Shown here: positions 49,853-59,320 of the stretch, piece by piece | Layout: each line of letters starts with the position of its first letter | Numbering within the stretch: the stretch's first letter is position 1 | Assembly: GCA_036480335.1 (NCBI GenBank) | Contig: JAZGGH010000041.1 | Span: 1-64,000, forward strand | Direction of reading: 5' to 3' | Source: JAZGER01 sp036480335 | GTDB lineage: Bacteria; Pseudomonadota; Gammaproteobacteria; DSM-19610 | Length of the DNA: 64,000 bases | The notes under the pieces: model-generated | The model's input: the letters and a program-made list of their open reading frames with translations, nothing else | Told to the model about the DNA's origin: nothing | Database searches by the model: none | Made by a program: the position numbers and the translations under genes

Positions 49853-51994
49853 CTATTGCAAAGGCATCTGCATAATCAATATTAAATCCTGAATGTTAAT
49901 AACACCATCCGGTGATTCGGATGGATAAACATCACCGTGCGCAAGCTCCAACTCGGTAGCAGCCAAGGCGCCCAACGTGACGCGTGTTGCAATTAAAACA
50001 TCTGCGGCATTGATTAATCCATCCGGCGCGCCAAGTGGTGCAAGGTCGCCATCAGCAAAGTTAAAACTCAGGGGAATTGGATCACTGCCATCGATTAATC
50101 CATCACCATCGGAGTCGTCCGATAGCGGATCAGTATCCTGTCCTGGTGTATAGGCTAAGGGATTACCATCGTAGGCAACTTCGGCAAAATCATCTAGTCC
50201 ATCAGCATCAGTATCGGTGAGCAGAGTATTGGTCCCGATTTGCATTTCTAGTGCATTGCTTAAGCCATCACCATCTATATCTGGATCGCAGACGTCGCCT
50301 TCGCCATCATTGTTTGCATCGAGTTGAGCAGGGTTAGGGAGAACAGGGCAGTTGTCATTGATATCTGCAATCCCATCACCATCCTGATCAGACTGGACTT
50401 CGAGTGATAGCAATATCTCATTGTCAGCTCGTTCAGGCTCCACTTCAGTTGCGCTAATCTGCAAGGTTTGCAATTGTGCGCCTGGCAGGTCTGCACTCAA
50501 ATCAATTTGTATATCTGTACTGTTACCATTTATGAGTACTCCCAAATCACAGGTGATTGTTCCTGCAGCATGACTACAGCTACCCTGACTTGCTGCAGCA
50601 GAAACAAAACCAATACCAGCCGGCAATACATCTGTAAATTGCACGAGACTCGCGTCATCGGGCCCTTGATTTGTTACAGTCACCGAATAAGTAAATACTT
50701 CGGCTTCAACGAGTGGATCAGGCGGTGAGGTCTGAACTTGTAGACTAAGATCAGCCTGAATGAGGCGCACAATCACCAGACCTTCATCGCGATCACCGAT
50801 AATAATACTGCCGCTAGAAAAATAAGGGTAGACGCTCCATGCACCATCAAATGCAGTCAGAGAGTCTTTAGATGGGTGAGTATCTATATTTGCAACTTCC
50901 TGTAACTGCGCGTTAGCAAGATCGACAGGTTCAAGTATGCGCAAGCCTGTCGTATAGTTAGCGGCAAAGATGAGATCATTGTGAACGTAAAGATTGTGGT
51001 CGATTGATTGAACTTGGGCTTCATAAAAACCGAGGTGGAATGGGTTATCCAGATCTGATACGTCCCAGATATGCGTGCGGGTAAAGTTAATATTGGGATT
51101 GTTGCGTTCATCCAACTCATCATTTGAGATAAAATACATCTGGTCTTCCGTTAACCAGCCCTGATGAGTATAGGATGAATTCAGATATGGGACACGCGAC
51201 AACATGACCGGTGAACTTTTATTGGTGACATCAACAACAGTCAAGGTATCTTCATTTGCACTGAATGCAATCTCGTTGCCTGTGTAGAAGACATCCGGTC
51301 CTTGATAAGTGACAACCTGCGTGTCGTGCGTATAACCATCACCGGCATAACCGCCTGCTAGCGTTGGGCTGGCTGGATTGCTGAGATCAAGAAAGTGCAG
51401 ACCGCCACTGTACGTATTGGCGCCCACGATGTATGCGAAACCGGTCATTTCGTTTATTGCAATGTTATGTGCTTTAGTAAATCCACTGTAGTGAGCCGTT
51501 TCTGTAAAGGCAATCGGTGGGTTAGTGATAGTGCGCAGATTAGTAAGATCAAAGATCTGTAATCCATGACTGCCGTTATTATCCGAAACAATATAGGCAT
51601 GATCAGCGTAAACCTTGACATCACGCCAGGCGGTTATGCCAGTATGGGTGGCTAAAGAGCCAAGATAAACAGGATTATAAGGATCAGTAATATCTACAAA
51701 CGCTGTCCCGTCAGTGCGACTAACTAACGCATATTCTTTATTGTCTAATGCATCCGTCCAGCCCCAAATATCTGCGCCACGTATATTATTACCTGAACCA
51801 CCGATATTTACATGTGGCAGCTGCGCCATCAGCTCAATATTAAAAGCGGTGAACGGACCACCAGTTCCACCACCACCCAGACTCAGGTCACCTTTTTCAG
51901 AAATCGGATCGTCGTGAGCATGTGTGACACCAGTTATAAAAAGCAGCCCTGAAGAAAGTAATGCGAGAATGAATATAGGAATTTGTCGTTGCAT
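49853..51994 (-). CDS. Secreted choice-of-anchor-B/LVIVD protein with DUF11, TSP3 and dockerin-like parts
   Basis: The 713-residue protein has a signal peptide (IPIFILALLSSGLLFITGVTHA). An LVIVD-type beta-propeller follows (DITDPYNPVYLGSLATHTGITAWRDV, HGLQIFDLTNLR), of the kind in choice-of-anchor B family proteins. A DUF11 domain at about residues 415-530 (FTYSVTVTNQGPDDASLVQF) comes next. Thrombospondin type 3 calcium repeats follow (DQDGDGIADINDNCPVLPN, DIDGDGLSNALEMQIGT). The C-terminus has two dockerin-like loops (DGLINAADVLIATRV; DGVINIQDLILIMQM). It is extracellular and calcium-bound; its ligand is unknown. The neighbouring GH49-like gene could share its surface role. Confidence 0.8.
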   Translation of the reverse strand: MQRQIPIFILALLSSGLLFITGVTHAHDDPISEKGDLSLGGGGTGGPFTAFNIELMAQLPHVNIGGSGNNIRGADIWGWTDALDNKEYALVSRTDGTAFVDITDPYNPVYLGSLATHTGITAWRDVKVYADHAYIVSDNNGSHGLQIFDLTNLRTITNPPIAFTETAHYSGFTKAHNIAINEMTGFAYIVGANTYSGGLHFLDLSNPASPTLAGGYAGDGYTHDTQVVTYQGPDVFYTGNEIAFSANEDTLTVVDVTNKSSPVMLSRVPYLNSSYTHQGWLTEDQMYFISNDELDERNNPNINFTRTHIWDVSDLDNPFHLGFYEAQVQSIDHNLYVHNDLIFAANYTTGLRILEPVDLANAQLQEVANIDTHPSKDSLTAFDGAWSVYPYFSSGSIIIGDRDEGLVIVRLIQADLSLQVQTSPPDPLVEAEVFTYSVTVTNQGPDDASLVQFTDVLPAGIGFVSAAASQGSCSHAAGTITCDLGVLINGNSTDIQIDLSADLPGAQLQTLQISATEVEPERADNEILLSLEVQSDQDGDGIADINDNCPVLPNPAQLDANNDGEGDVCDPDIDGDGLSNALEMQIGTNTLLTDTDADGLDDFAEVAYDGNPLAYTPGQDTDPLSDDSDGDGLIDGSDPIPLSFNFADGDLAPLGAPDGLINAADVLIATRVTLGALAATELELAHGDVYPSESPDGVINIQDLILIMQMPLQ

Positions 51995-52230
51995 GCTTCT
52001 CTCCTGGATGAAACCAGATTATTCCATTTCATGATAATAACGAGACGCCCACCTCTTGAAAATTAAAGCTAACTCTATATTGTTCACAAATCAAGGATAT
52101 GACGATTAAGGAGGTCATCATCTGCTACAGATAAAATTTGATGACATTTTTAATGCTCGTGAACGTCAACAAGATATCTTCACTCAGGAAAAGAAAACAA
52201 AAAAATACCGCTATTGGCAGCGGCAAGTAT

Positions 52231-52264
52231 AAACAGGATATTGAGGCTAGACCTCAACATCCTG
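52231..52264 (-). terminator. Likely intrinsic terminator of the GH49-like gene
   Basis: On the minus strand CAGGATGTTGAGG and CCTCAATATCCTG form a 13-bp stem (one G-T pair) with a 5-nt loop, followed by TTTATACTT. It lies 22 bp after the stop codon. The T-run is broken, so strength is moderate. Confidence 0.65.
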
Positions 52265-52285
52265 AAGAGCTGGTTTCTCCGAATT

Positions 52286-54844
52286 TTATCTGGAAAACAC
52301 CACGTTAGAAACATTTCCAGCGGTGAACAGGCCTCTACCATCTTTCTTACTTGTCAGTTTATTCTGACTATCAATCACCACACCATTCACTTTCAGGCCT
52401 TTAAAATGAATGTTGTTAATGCTGCCGCCCTTATTTCCGTAAAGTGTACTTTGATGATACGGAACAGACGCCAACTGGATGTTTTCAAAAGTCAGGCCGT
52501 CAATTACCTTACTTGCCTCAAGTCTTGGGTCACCCCAATAGACAATCTTGTTTGGGTCATTAGCGGCGGCGTGCGAACTTACCATGCGCAAACCCATCAG
52601 ACGGTATAGATATTTCTCTTCAATGCGGATATCGCGGAAGATCGATGCCTTGAAGGCTCGGTTCCGGTTAAAGCCCATTGAGCTGAAGATGGCACTTGTG
52701 CTGCGCAATTCCGGCTGATCCGACTCACTGGGGCTGTAATCGTTAAACACATCGCTGTGGATAATATCAATATCAGAGACCTGATTATTCTGGGATACCA
52801 GGGTGAGTTTCCAGGCAAACTTGAATACGGCACCGGCAGTCTGCTGCCAGATGACCATGCGTCTTACGGTCTGCTTACCATAATACAGTTTAATATTATC
52901 ATCTTGAACCTTGATAAAACTGTCTTCAATCGTGGAATTGGTACCCGCCGTGATGCCATCATTTCGATGACTCCAGCTAAATAGCTTCACATTACGAATG
53001 AGGGTGTTATTACTGTAACTGACAATACAGGAACGTAATGGATCGGTAATCGTAATCCCTTCAATGAGAATATTCTGTCCGCGACGACCACTGGAGAAAT
53101 CAATACTGTGGTTTTGCCACTGATTGGTCTCAGATTGATCATCTGTCAGGCCGATACCCGAAAGAACACCACGCCCACGAACAGTCACGTTTTGTGCGTG
53201 TCTCGCTTCTGAATAAAACGTGCCAATAACGAAAGCGCCGCCGGCAAGATACACTTCGGTGTTATCCGGAATTTTGTAATGCTTACCAATACGGTGCAGC
53301 CCCGGGCCAAAATAAATCACGCCAGCAGCAGAGGGTGAAGGAATGTTTTTCTCCAGTGGATTGGCAAACACAAACAGCGGGTGTTTGACAATCTTCTTGG
53401 TAATTTTACCACCACCCCTGATCGATTCAGAAATAGTCAGATTTTCATCAATTTCGACAGAAATCTGCGCCGCTCTGGTGAGACTGAATTTACAGCTACT
53501 TCCCTGAATCACGGGTTTGATATTCAATGATAGCGGTCTAACAACACAACTCTGAATAGTCCGGCCATCCTGGCGACTGGCTTCAATATTCACAGAACCT
53601 GCAAAGGAAAAGTTTGTCCAGTGATTGGCTTTCTGCATATAGTCAAGCGTACCGGCCCAGCCTGGCTTGGAGTCATTAGTACTCTTGTAGACAAATGCAT
53701 TATAGTTTTGACCGTTCTGGGACACCTTAACGGTAAAACGATCTGATTTGTATTGCTGCACGCCACTGTAAACAACAAGCGTTCCGTCTGGCGACTCTAT
53801 GACTGGGTTTGCAGGTGGTTGCGTTGGCCGTGGTGTTACTGGAGGCGTCGGTTTGGTGACTTTCACCGGTGCTGACAGACGATGATTCTTGACAGTTAAC
53901 TTCGAATAACTGACCAGAGCAGGATTATCAGCAGCACTGGCCTTAATCGTTGCCTGGCAGGATTTCCCGGACACCTCTTTCGGCGGATAGTACATGCCAC
54001 TGCGTTTAAGAATTTTTCCGCATCCGCTCATCGACCAGAACACTTTATTCTGCGCAGATGAAATACTGTTACCACTCCATCCTGCAAAGAACTGTAAACT
54101 CTGATTTGATTTGATTGCTGGTGCTGCGGGTGAAACCTTGAGTGTTTTGACTGCTGCATTGGTTGCGCCGACGCTGTGACTCTTAACAGTAATTTGGGCA
54201 GTACTTATCTGTTTGGGGTTATTAATAGCGCTGACCGTGATCGTTGCCTGGCAGGATTTGCCTGGCACTTCTTTCGGCGGATAATACATTCCGCTACGTT
54301 TGAGGATCTTGCCGCAGCCAGTCAATGACCAGAATACATTCTGCTGAGCTGAGCTTTTGCTATTCGCCCAGGTAGCCAGAAACTGCTGGCTCTGGTTCGA
54401 CCTGATTTCGGGCGCCTTCGGTGAGATCTGAACAGATTGCGACTGGAAACTGCCTGAAGTAGCTGACCTGTTATTCTGTACGGTGATGATTGAAAACCCA
54501 GCGCGACCAGGATCATCAATAAAGCTGGCCTTGATAATTGCCTGGCAGGAATTGCCCGTGATTTCTTTCGGAGGATAGTACATTCCACTGCGCTTGAGAA
54601 TTTTCCCGCAGCCCGATAAGGACCAGAGCACACTCTTCTGTGCGGATGCCTTGCCAGCACTGTTTTCCCAGGCTGCAAAAAACTGCATGCTTTCATTTGA
54701 CTGGATATTTACCGTCTGGGGCGATAACAGGATTGCCCGAGCCTGAGCTGCATTGGTTGCAAAAACAAAGCCAGAGCAGAGTATCACCATGCTGAGAATT
54801 TTTATCGTTACAATACGCAATTTAGTGATCGAAAATACATCCAT
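52286..54844 (-). CDS. Secreted GH49-like beta-helix protein with three tandem Ig-like repeats
   Basis: The 852-residue protein has an N-terminal signal (IKILSMVILCSGFVFATNAAQA) followed by three Big-2-like Ig repeats of about 95-98 residues at about 37-325. Each contains SGCGKILKRSGMYYPPKE or a near copy and one later Cys (NSCQA/KSCQA), suggesting a disulfide. A Pro-rich linker leads to a right-handed beta-helix domain resembling glycoside hydrolase family 49 (dextranase/isopullulanase): GAVIYFGPGLHRIGKHYKIP-like entry, DGITAGTNSTIEDSFIKVQDDNIKLYYG, and AGAVFKFAWK. It probably binds and cuts an alpha-glucan outside the cell. The substrate is uncertain. Confidence 0.75.
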   Translation of the reverse strand: MDVFSITKLRIVTIKILSMVILCSGFVFATNAAQARAILLSPQTVNIQSNESMQFFAAWENSAGKASAQKSVLWSLSGCGKILKRSGMYYPPKEITGNSCQAIIKASFIDDPGRAGFSIITVQNNRSATSGSFQSQSVQISPKAPEIRSNQSQQFLATWANSKSSAQQNVFWSLTGCGKILKRSGMYYPPKEVPGKSCQATITVSAINNPKQISTAQITVKSHSVGATNAAVKTLKVSPAAPAIKSNQSLQFFAGWSGNSISSAQNKVFWSMSGCGKILKRSGMYYPPKEVSGKSCQATIKASAADNPALVSYSKLTVKNHRLSAPVKVTKPTPPVTPRPTQPPANPVIESPDGTLVVYSGVQQYKSDRFTVKVSQNGQNYNAFVYKSTNDSKPGWAGTLDYMQKANHWTNFSFAGSVNIEASRQDGRTIQSCVVRPLSLNIKPVIQGSSCKFSLTRAAQISVEIDENLTISESIRGGGKITKKIVKHPLFVFANPLEKNIPSPSAAGVIYFGPGLHRIGKHYKIPDNTEVYLAGGAFVIGTFYSEARHAQNVTVRGRGVLSGIGLTDDQSETNQWQNHSIDFSSGRRGQNILIEGITITDPLRSCIVSYSNNTLIRNVKLFSWSHRNDGITAGTNSTIEDSFIKVQDDNIKLYYGKQTVRRMVIWQQTAGAVFKFAWKLTLVSQNNQVSDIDIIHSDVFNDYSPSESDQPELRSTSAIFSSMGFNRNRAFKASIFRDIRIEEKYLYRLMGLRMVSSHAAANDPNKIVYWGDPRLEASKVIDGLTFENIQLASVPYHQSTLYGNKGGSINNIHFKGLKVNGVVIDSQNKLTSKKDGRGLFTAGNVSNVVFSR
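53870..54745 (-). repeat. Three tandem direct repeats encoding the Ig-like modules
   Basis: Three units of about 294 bp differ by scattered substitutions but share long near-identical cores; the CGKILKRSGMYYPPKE codons lie near 54575-54615, 54280-54320 and 53985-54025. They point to recent intragenic duplication and could undergo unequal recombination. Confidence 0.75.
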
Positions 54845-55109
54845 TTCTTGCCCAACTTACAGTTAATGGTAATTCCGCAGTTAAAAGCAATAATCAAGCC
54901 AATATAAATATTGTGCGCACTATCAAAGATTTCGCTCCAATGAGTGGTGTATAAGGCAGCACAGGGCGCCCTGACTGTCTCCTATTTGAAACAGGCTCGA
55001 TTATATATTTATATTTTACTGTAGATACACGGAATTCACTGTCGTCATTTAGAGACAGTAGATGTCGCGGAGTAACGACGGGTGATGGTTTTCACCACTG
55101 GATGTTTGG

Positions 55110-55988
55110 CTAATGCCTTGTTTTTGAAAGATCTACTACTGTATTTTCAAAAAACAATAACTGACTATCTACGGCATCAAAACTGTACTGTCTGCCGCAA
55201 AACTCACATTGCACGTCAATCGTCTCCTGCTCTTCCATAATCGATTTCACCTCTGCGGCACCCAGTCCCTGCAAGACCGCCCTGATTCTGTCACGTGAGC
55301 AGGGACAGAAAAAAATCACAGTCTGAGCCTTGAATAACCTGACATCTTCTTCATTAAACAGGCGATACAATAACTGTGTTGCCGGCAAATCAAGTAATTC
55401 CTGATTTGTGACAGTTTCAGTCAGAAAGGTCTCGCGCCGCCAGGCATCATTATCACAAGTTTCTCCTGGCAATTGTTGCAATAATAAACCGGCGGCGGAC
55501 TTTCCATCACAGGTCAGCCAAAGCCGCGTTGTCAGTTGCTCGGACTGCCTGAAATAAGCATCCAGCGATGCCGATATACTGTTGCCCTCAATCTCTACAA
55601 TACCCTGATAGCGTTCTTTTCCTTCACCAGAATCAATAGTGATAACGAGTTTGGCGGCGCCCAGCAACGTCGCATAGTCTACAGCTTCAACCATTCCATC
55701 TTGCCACTTTGCCAGGCCACGAACACTTTTGTCTGCTGCCACTTGTACCAACAGCAGGGATACAGGACCATCGCCCTGTATCTGTAAATGCAGAAAACCG
55801 GAATATTTTATCGTCGCCGCCAACAGCGATGCTGCCGCTAATAGTTCACCCAACAAACACCTGACTGGCAATGGGTAACTCTGATTTTCAAACACGGCGA
55901 AACAGGCATCATCAAGATGCACCCATTCGCCACGCACATTGGTCTGCTCAAACACAAACCGCAGCAAGCTGTCTTTTTCTGGCACCAT
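55110..55988 (-). CDS. hslO: Redox-regulated chaperone Hsp33
   Basis: The 292-residue protein has the Hsp33 N-terminal domain (RGEWVHLDDACFAV, LLGELLAAASLLAATIKYSG) and the C-terminal zinc/redox switch with CPCS and CEFC cysteine pairs (FFCPCSRDRIRAVLQ; VQCEFCGRQYSFD). Oxidation releases zinc and activates the holdase. It lies 18 bp downstream of gatB on the same strand. Confidence 0.95.
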   Translation of the reverse strand: MVPEKDSLLRFVFEQTNVRGEWVHLDDACFAVFENQSYPLPVRCLLGELLAAASLLAATIKYSGFLHLQIQGDGPVSLLLVQVAADKSVRGLAKWQDGMVEAVDYATLLGAAKLVITIDSGEGKERYQGIVEIEGNSISASLDAYFRQSEQLTTRLWLTCDGKSAAGLLLQQLPGETCDNDAWRRETFLTETVTNQELLDLPATQLLYRLFNEEDVRLFKAQTVIFFCPCSRDRIRAVLQGLGAAEVKSIMEEQETIDVQCEFCGRQYSFDAVDSQLLFFENTVVDLSKTRH

Positions 55989-56006
55989 ACCTAACTCGAA
56001 AGGCGA

Positions 56007-57443
56007 TTATCGCCCGAGTAACTTCCTGAGAAGTTTGTTCACCTCGCCCGGATTTGCTTTACCCTGCGTCTGTTTCATTACCTGGCCGACAAAAAAGCCC
56101 AGCAACTTATCCTGACCCGCCTGGTATTGCTCCACCTGTTTCGAATTATCATCGAGAATTGTCTGGATGATTTTTTCAATCTCGCCGCTATCAGTAATCT
56201 GCTTCAGACCTTTTTGCTCAATGACCGTATCCGCATCCCCTTCTCCTGCCCACATGGCTTCAAAAACCTGCTTGGCAATCTTTCCGGAAATGGTGTTGTC
56301 CTTGACGCGTTTCAATAATCCACCGAGCTGCGAAGCATTCACAGGGCTTGCAGAAATATCCAGGCCCTTTTTGTTTAATTCTCCAGACAGCTCGCTCATC
56401 ACCCAGTTTGCTGACAATTTACTTTCACCACCAGATGCATCGACGGTTTGCTCAAAGAAATCGGCAAGTGCCCTGTTGCTGGTAAGAATGCCGGCATCTG
56501 CCTGTGACAGATCAAACTCAGACTGAAAACGCGCACACTTTGCATCCGGTAATTCCGGCAAATCTGCACGCACAGCTTCAATAAATGCCTCATCAATTTC
56601 TATCGGTAACAGGTCAGGATCAGGAAAATAGCGGTAATCGTTGGAATCTTCCTTGCTACGCATGGAGCGGGTTTCATTTTTGCCTGCATCATACAAGCGT
56701 GTCTCCTGAAAGACTTTACCGCCGCCTTCGAGCACGTCAATCTGACGTTGCACTTCAAAATTAATCGCCCGCTCAACAAAGCGAAAGGAATTAATATTTT
56801 TTATTTCAGCGCGCGTACCTAATTCTTCCTGTCCTTTTGGCCGCATGGAGACATTCGCATCACAACGAAATGATCCTTCCTGCATATTGCCGTCACAAAT
56901 ACCCAGATACGTTACCAGCGCATGGATTTTCTTCATGTAGGCCACCGCTTCTTTTGCGGAACGCAGATCAGGCTCGGAAACAATCTCCAGCAGCGGTGTA
57001 CCGGCGCGGTTAAGATCAATGCCCGTTGCACCCTGAAAATCTTCATGCAAGGATTTGCCTGCATCTTCTTCCAGATGCGCACGCGTGATACCGATACGTT
57101 TGCTTTCACCGGCTTCAAGATCTATATCCAGATAACCCCCATGCACAATCGGCAATTCAAACTGGCTAATCTGGTAGCCTTTGGGCAGATCCGGATAAAA
57201 ATAGTTTTTACGTGCAAAGACCGAGCGTCGCGCAACCGTTGAATTTGTCGCCACCCCAAACCTGGCAGCCATCCAGACAACCTTTTCATTCAAAACTGGC
57301 AACACACCCGGCAGACCGAGATCAACGGCGCAGGCCTGAGTGTTGGGTTCTGCACCATAAGCCGTTGAGGCGGCAGAAAAAATTTTGCTCTTAGTGGCCA
57401 ACTGGGCATGAATTTCGAGGCCGATTACCGTTTCCCATTCCAT
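56007..57443 (-). CDS. gatB: Aspartyl/glutamyl-tRNA amidotransferase subunit B
   Basis: The 478-residue protein starts MEWETVIGLEIHAQLATKSKIF. It shows GatB motifs (NYFYPDLPKGYQISQFELPI, HLEEDAGKSLHEDF, FRCDANVSMRP, YRYFPDPDLLPI) and a C-terminal YqeY-like helical domain. With GatA and GatC it converts Glu-tRNA(Gln) or Asp-tRNA(Asn) to the amide forms. It is downstream of gatA in one operon. Confidence 0.97.
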   Translation of the reverse strand: MEWETVIGLEIHAQLATKSKIFSAASTAYGAEPNTQACAVDLGLPGVLPVLNEKVVWMAARFGVATNSTVARRSVFARKNYFYPDLPKGYQISQFELPIVHGGYLDIDLEAGESKRIGITRAHLEEDAGKSLHEDFQGATGIDLNRAGTPLLEIVSEPDLRSAKEAVAYMKKIHALVTYLGICDGNMQEGSFRCDANVSMRPKGQEELGTRAEIKNINSFRFVERAINFEVQRQIDVLEGGGKVFQETRLYDAGKNETRSMRSKEDSNDYRYFPDPDLLPIEIDEAFIEAVRADLPELPDAKCARFQSEFDLSQADAGILTSNRALADFFEQTVDASGGESKLSANWVMSELSGELNKKGLDISASPVNASQLGGLLKRVKDNTISGKIAKQVFEAMWAGEGDADTVIEQKGLKQITDSGEIEKIIQTILDDNSKQVEQYQAGQDKLLGFFVGQVMKQTQGKANPGEVNKLLRKLLGR

Positions 57444-57458
57444 CTTGAATAATACCTG

Positions 57459-58910
57459 TTAATAATTCGCTGGGGATTGTGTGTGCCAGTCTGTTACCTG
57501 CTGGTACTGGTGTGCCGCATTCAGAAGTCGGGATTCATCGAAATAATTCCCGATTAATTGCAAGCCAACCGGCAACCCTGCAACGAAACCAGCAGGTATC
57601 GACATACCCGGCAAACCGGCCAGGTTGGCAGCAATGGTATAGATATCCGACAGGTACATAGTCACCGGATCATCAGCTTTTTCACCCAGGCGAAATGCCG
57701 TTGTCGGCGATGTTGGCCCCAGAATAACATCGACTTCTTTAAAAGCCTGCATGAAATCATCCCGAATCAGATGCCTGACCTGCTGTGCCTTCAAATAATA
57801 GGCATCGTAGTAACCCGATGATAATGCGAAGGTGCCGATCATAATACGGCGTTTTACTTCCGGCCCAAATCCCTCGCCCCGCGAACGGGTGTAGAGATCG
57901 TCAAGATCTCTCGGATTTTCGCAACGGTAGCCAAAGCGAACGCCATCAAAACGCGACAGATTCGATGAACATTCTGCCGGCGCTACGACATAATAAGCGG
58001 GTACCGACAGGTGAGTATTAGGCAGGCTGATTTCCTTAATGGTTGCACCGAGTTTTTTATATTCTTCAATCGCTGCTTCAATCACCGTCGCCACATCGGC
58101 ATCCAGTCCCTGATCAAAATATTCCTTTGGCAGTCCAATTGTCAGGCCTTGCAATGTGTTGCCCAGCGCGGCAGTGTAATCATCCACCGGGCGATCAATA
58201 CTGGTCGAGTCGCGCGGATCAAAGCCCGCCATAGCTCCCAGCATGATGGCGGCATCTTCAGCAGAACGCGTCATCGGCCCGGCCTGATCCAGGCTGGAGG
58301 CAAAGGCGATCATGCCGTAACGTGACACACGGCCGTAGGTCGGTTTGATGCCGGTAATCCCACACAGGGCTGCCGGCTGACGAATTGAGCCACCGGTATC
58401 TGTACCTGTTGCTGCTGGAGCAAAACGCGCTGCGACTGCCGCCGCCGATCCACCGGAGGAACCGCCCGGCACTCGCTCTCTGTCCCAGGGATTGGCGATC
58501 GGGCCGTAATAGCTTGTTTCGCTGGATGAGCCCATGGCAAACTCGTCCATATTGGTCTTACCAAGCATCACAGCACCTGCCTGCTGCAGGCTTTCGGTAA
58601 CCGCTGCATCGTAGGGTGCCGGGAAATTATCCAGCATTTTCGAACCGCAACTGGTTCTCACGCCCCGGGTACAGAAAATATCCTTATGGGCAAAGGGAAT
58701 ACCTGTCATCGGCCCTGCATTGCCTTCTTTCAAGCGGATATCCGCCTGCCTGGCGGCCTGCAGCGCTGGCTTCCTGGTCAGGGTTACCATGCAATTGAGC
58801 TGCCCATCCATTTCTTCTATCCGATCCAGCAAGCTCGTTGTCAATTCTTCACTGGAGAAATCACCAGCACGCAAGTCAGCGCCAAGTTCCGCTATTGTTT
58901 TTCGATGCAT
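57459..58910 (-). CDS. gatA: Aspartyl/glutamyl-tRNA amidotransferase subunit A
   Basis: The 483-residue amidase-signature enzyme has the catalytic lysine in GIPFAHKDIFC, the GGSSGGSAAAVAA loop, and the Ser in GTDTGGSIRQPAALCG. It releases ammonia from glutamine for GatB. It lies between gatC and gatB. Confidence 0.97.
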   Translation of the reverse strand: MHRKTIAELGADLRAGDFSSEELTTSLLDRIEEMDGQLNCMVTLTRKPALQAARQADIRLKEGNAGPMTGIPFAHKDIFCTRGVRTSCGSKMLDNFPAPYDAAVTESLQQAGAVMLGKTNMDEFAMGSSSETSYYGPIANPWDRERVPGGSSGGSAAAVAARFAPAATGTDTGGSIRQPAALCGITGIKPTYGRVSRYGMIAFASSLDQAGPMTRSAEDAAIMLGAMAGFDPRDSTSIDRPVDDYTAALGNTLQGLTIGLPKEYFDQGLDADVATVIEAAIEEYKKLGATIKEISLPNTHLSVPAYYVVAPAECSSNLSRFDGVRFGYRCENPRDLDDLYTRSRGEGFGPEVKRRIMIGTFALSSGYYDAYYLKAQQVRHLIRDDFMQAFKEVDVILGPTSPTTAFRLGEKADDPVTMYLSDIYTIAANLAGLPGMSIPAGFVAGLPVGLQLIGNYFDESRLLNAAHQYQQVTDWHTQSPANY

Positions 58911-58923
58911 TTTTACAATTATC

Positions 58924-59205
58924 CTATTCGATCACTTTCGGAACAAGATAGAGGCCGGCCTCTATCTCCGGCGCTACCTGCTGAAAGCTGTCGCGCTGAT
59001 TGGTCTCGGTCACTTCATCCGGCCGCAGGCGCTGGCTTTCATTGAAAGGATGCGCCAGTGGCGTCACGCCAGTCGTATCTACCGCATTCAATTGTTCAAC
59101 AAAATCGAGGATGCGGGTCAGATTTTCTGCGTAAGCCGTATGCTCCTTCGCATCTACCCCAAGACGGGCCAGATGTGCAATTTTTGTAATTTCTTCAGTA
59201 TCCAT
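58924..59205 (-). CDS. gatC: Aspartyl/glutamyl-tRNA amidotransferase subunit C
   Basis: The 93-residue protein starts MDTEEITKIAHLARLGVDAKEH and contains the conserved LTRILDFVEQLNAVDTTGVTPLAHP. It stabilises GatA-GatB. An in-frame start at 59268 is not needed. It is first in the gatCAB operon and divergent from mreB. Confidence 0.95.
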   Translation of the reverse strand: MDTEEITKIAHLARLGVDAKEHTAYAENLTRILDFVEQLNAVDTTGVTPLAHPFNESQRLRPDEVTETNQRDSFQQVAPEIEAGLYLVPKVIE

Positions 59206-59320
59206 CAGTAAATTCCTGATAATTTGATGCAAGCATGTAAAAGTAGCACAGATGATCCCTTGCCCCAACTCCTTGTGATTGTTAGATTACACTCTTTTGG
59301 TATTCGGAAAATCTGCGCCC

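Noticed and set aside
49853..51994. Dockerin-like tail as evidence of a cellulosome
   Set aside because: No cohesin or scaffoldin is present and the organism appears gammaproteobacterial. Only calcium binding is supported.
54962..54973. Perfect palindrome CAGGGCGCCCTG
   Set aside because: It has no T-run, no promoter context and no second copy seen. A 12-bp palindrome can occur by chance.
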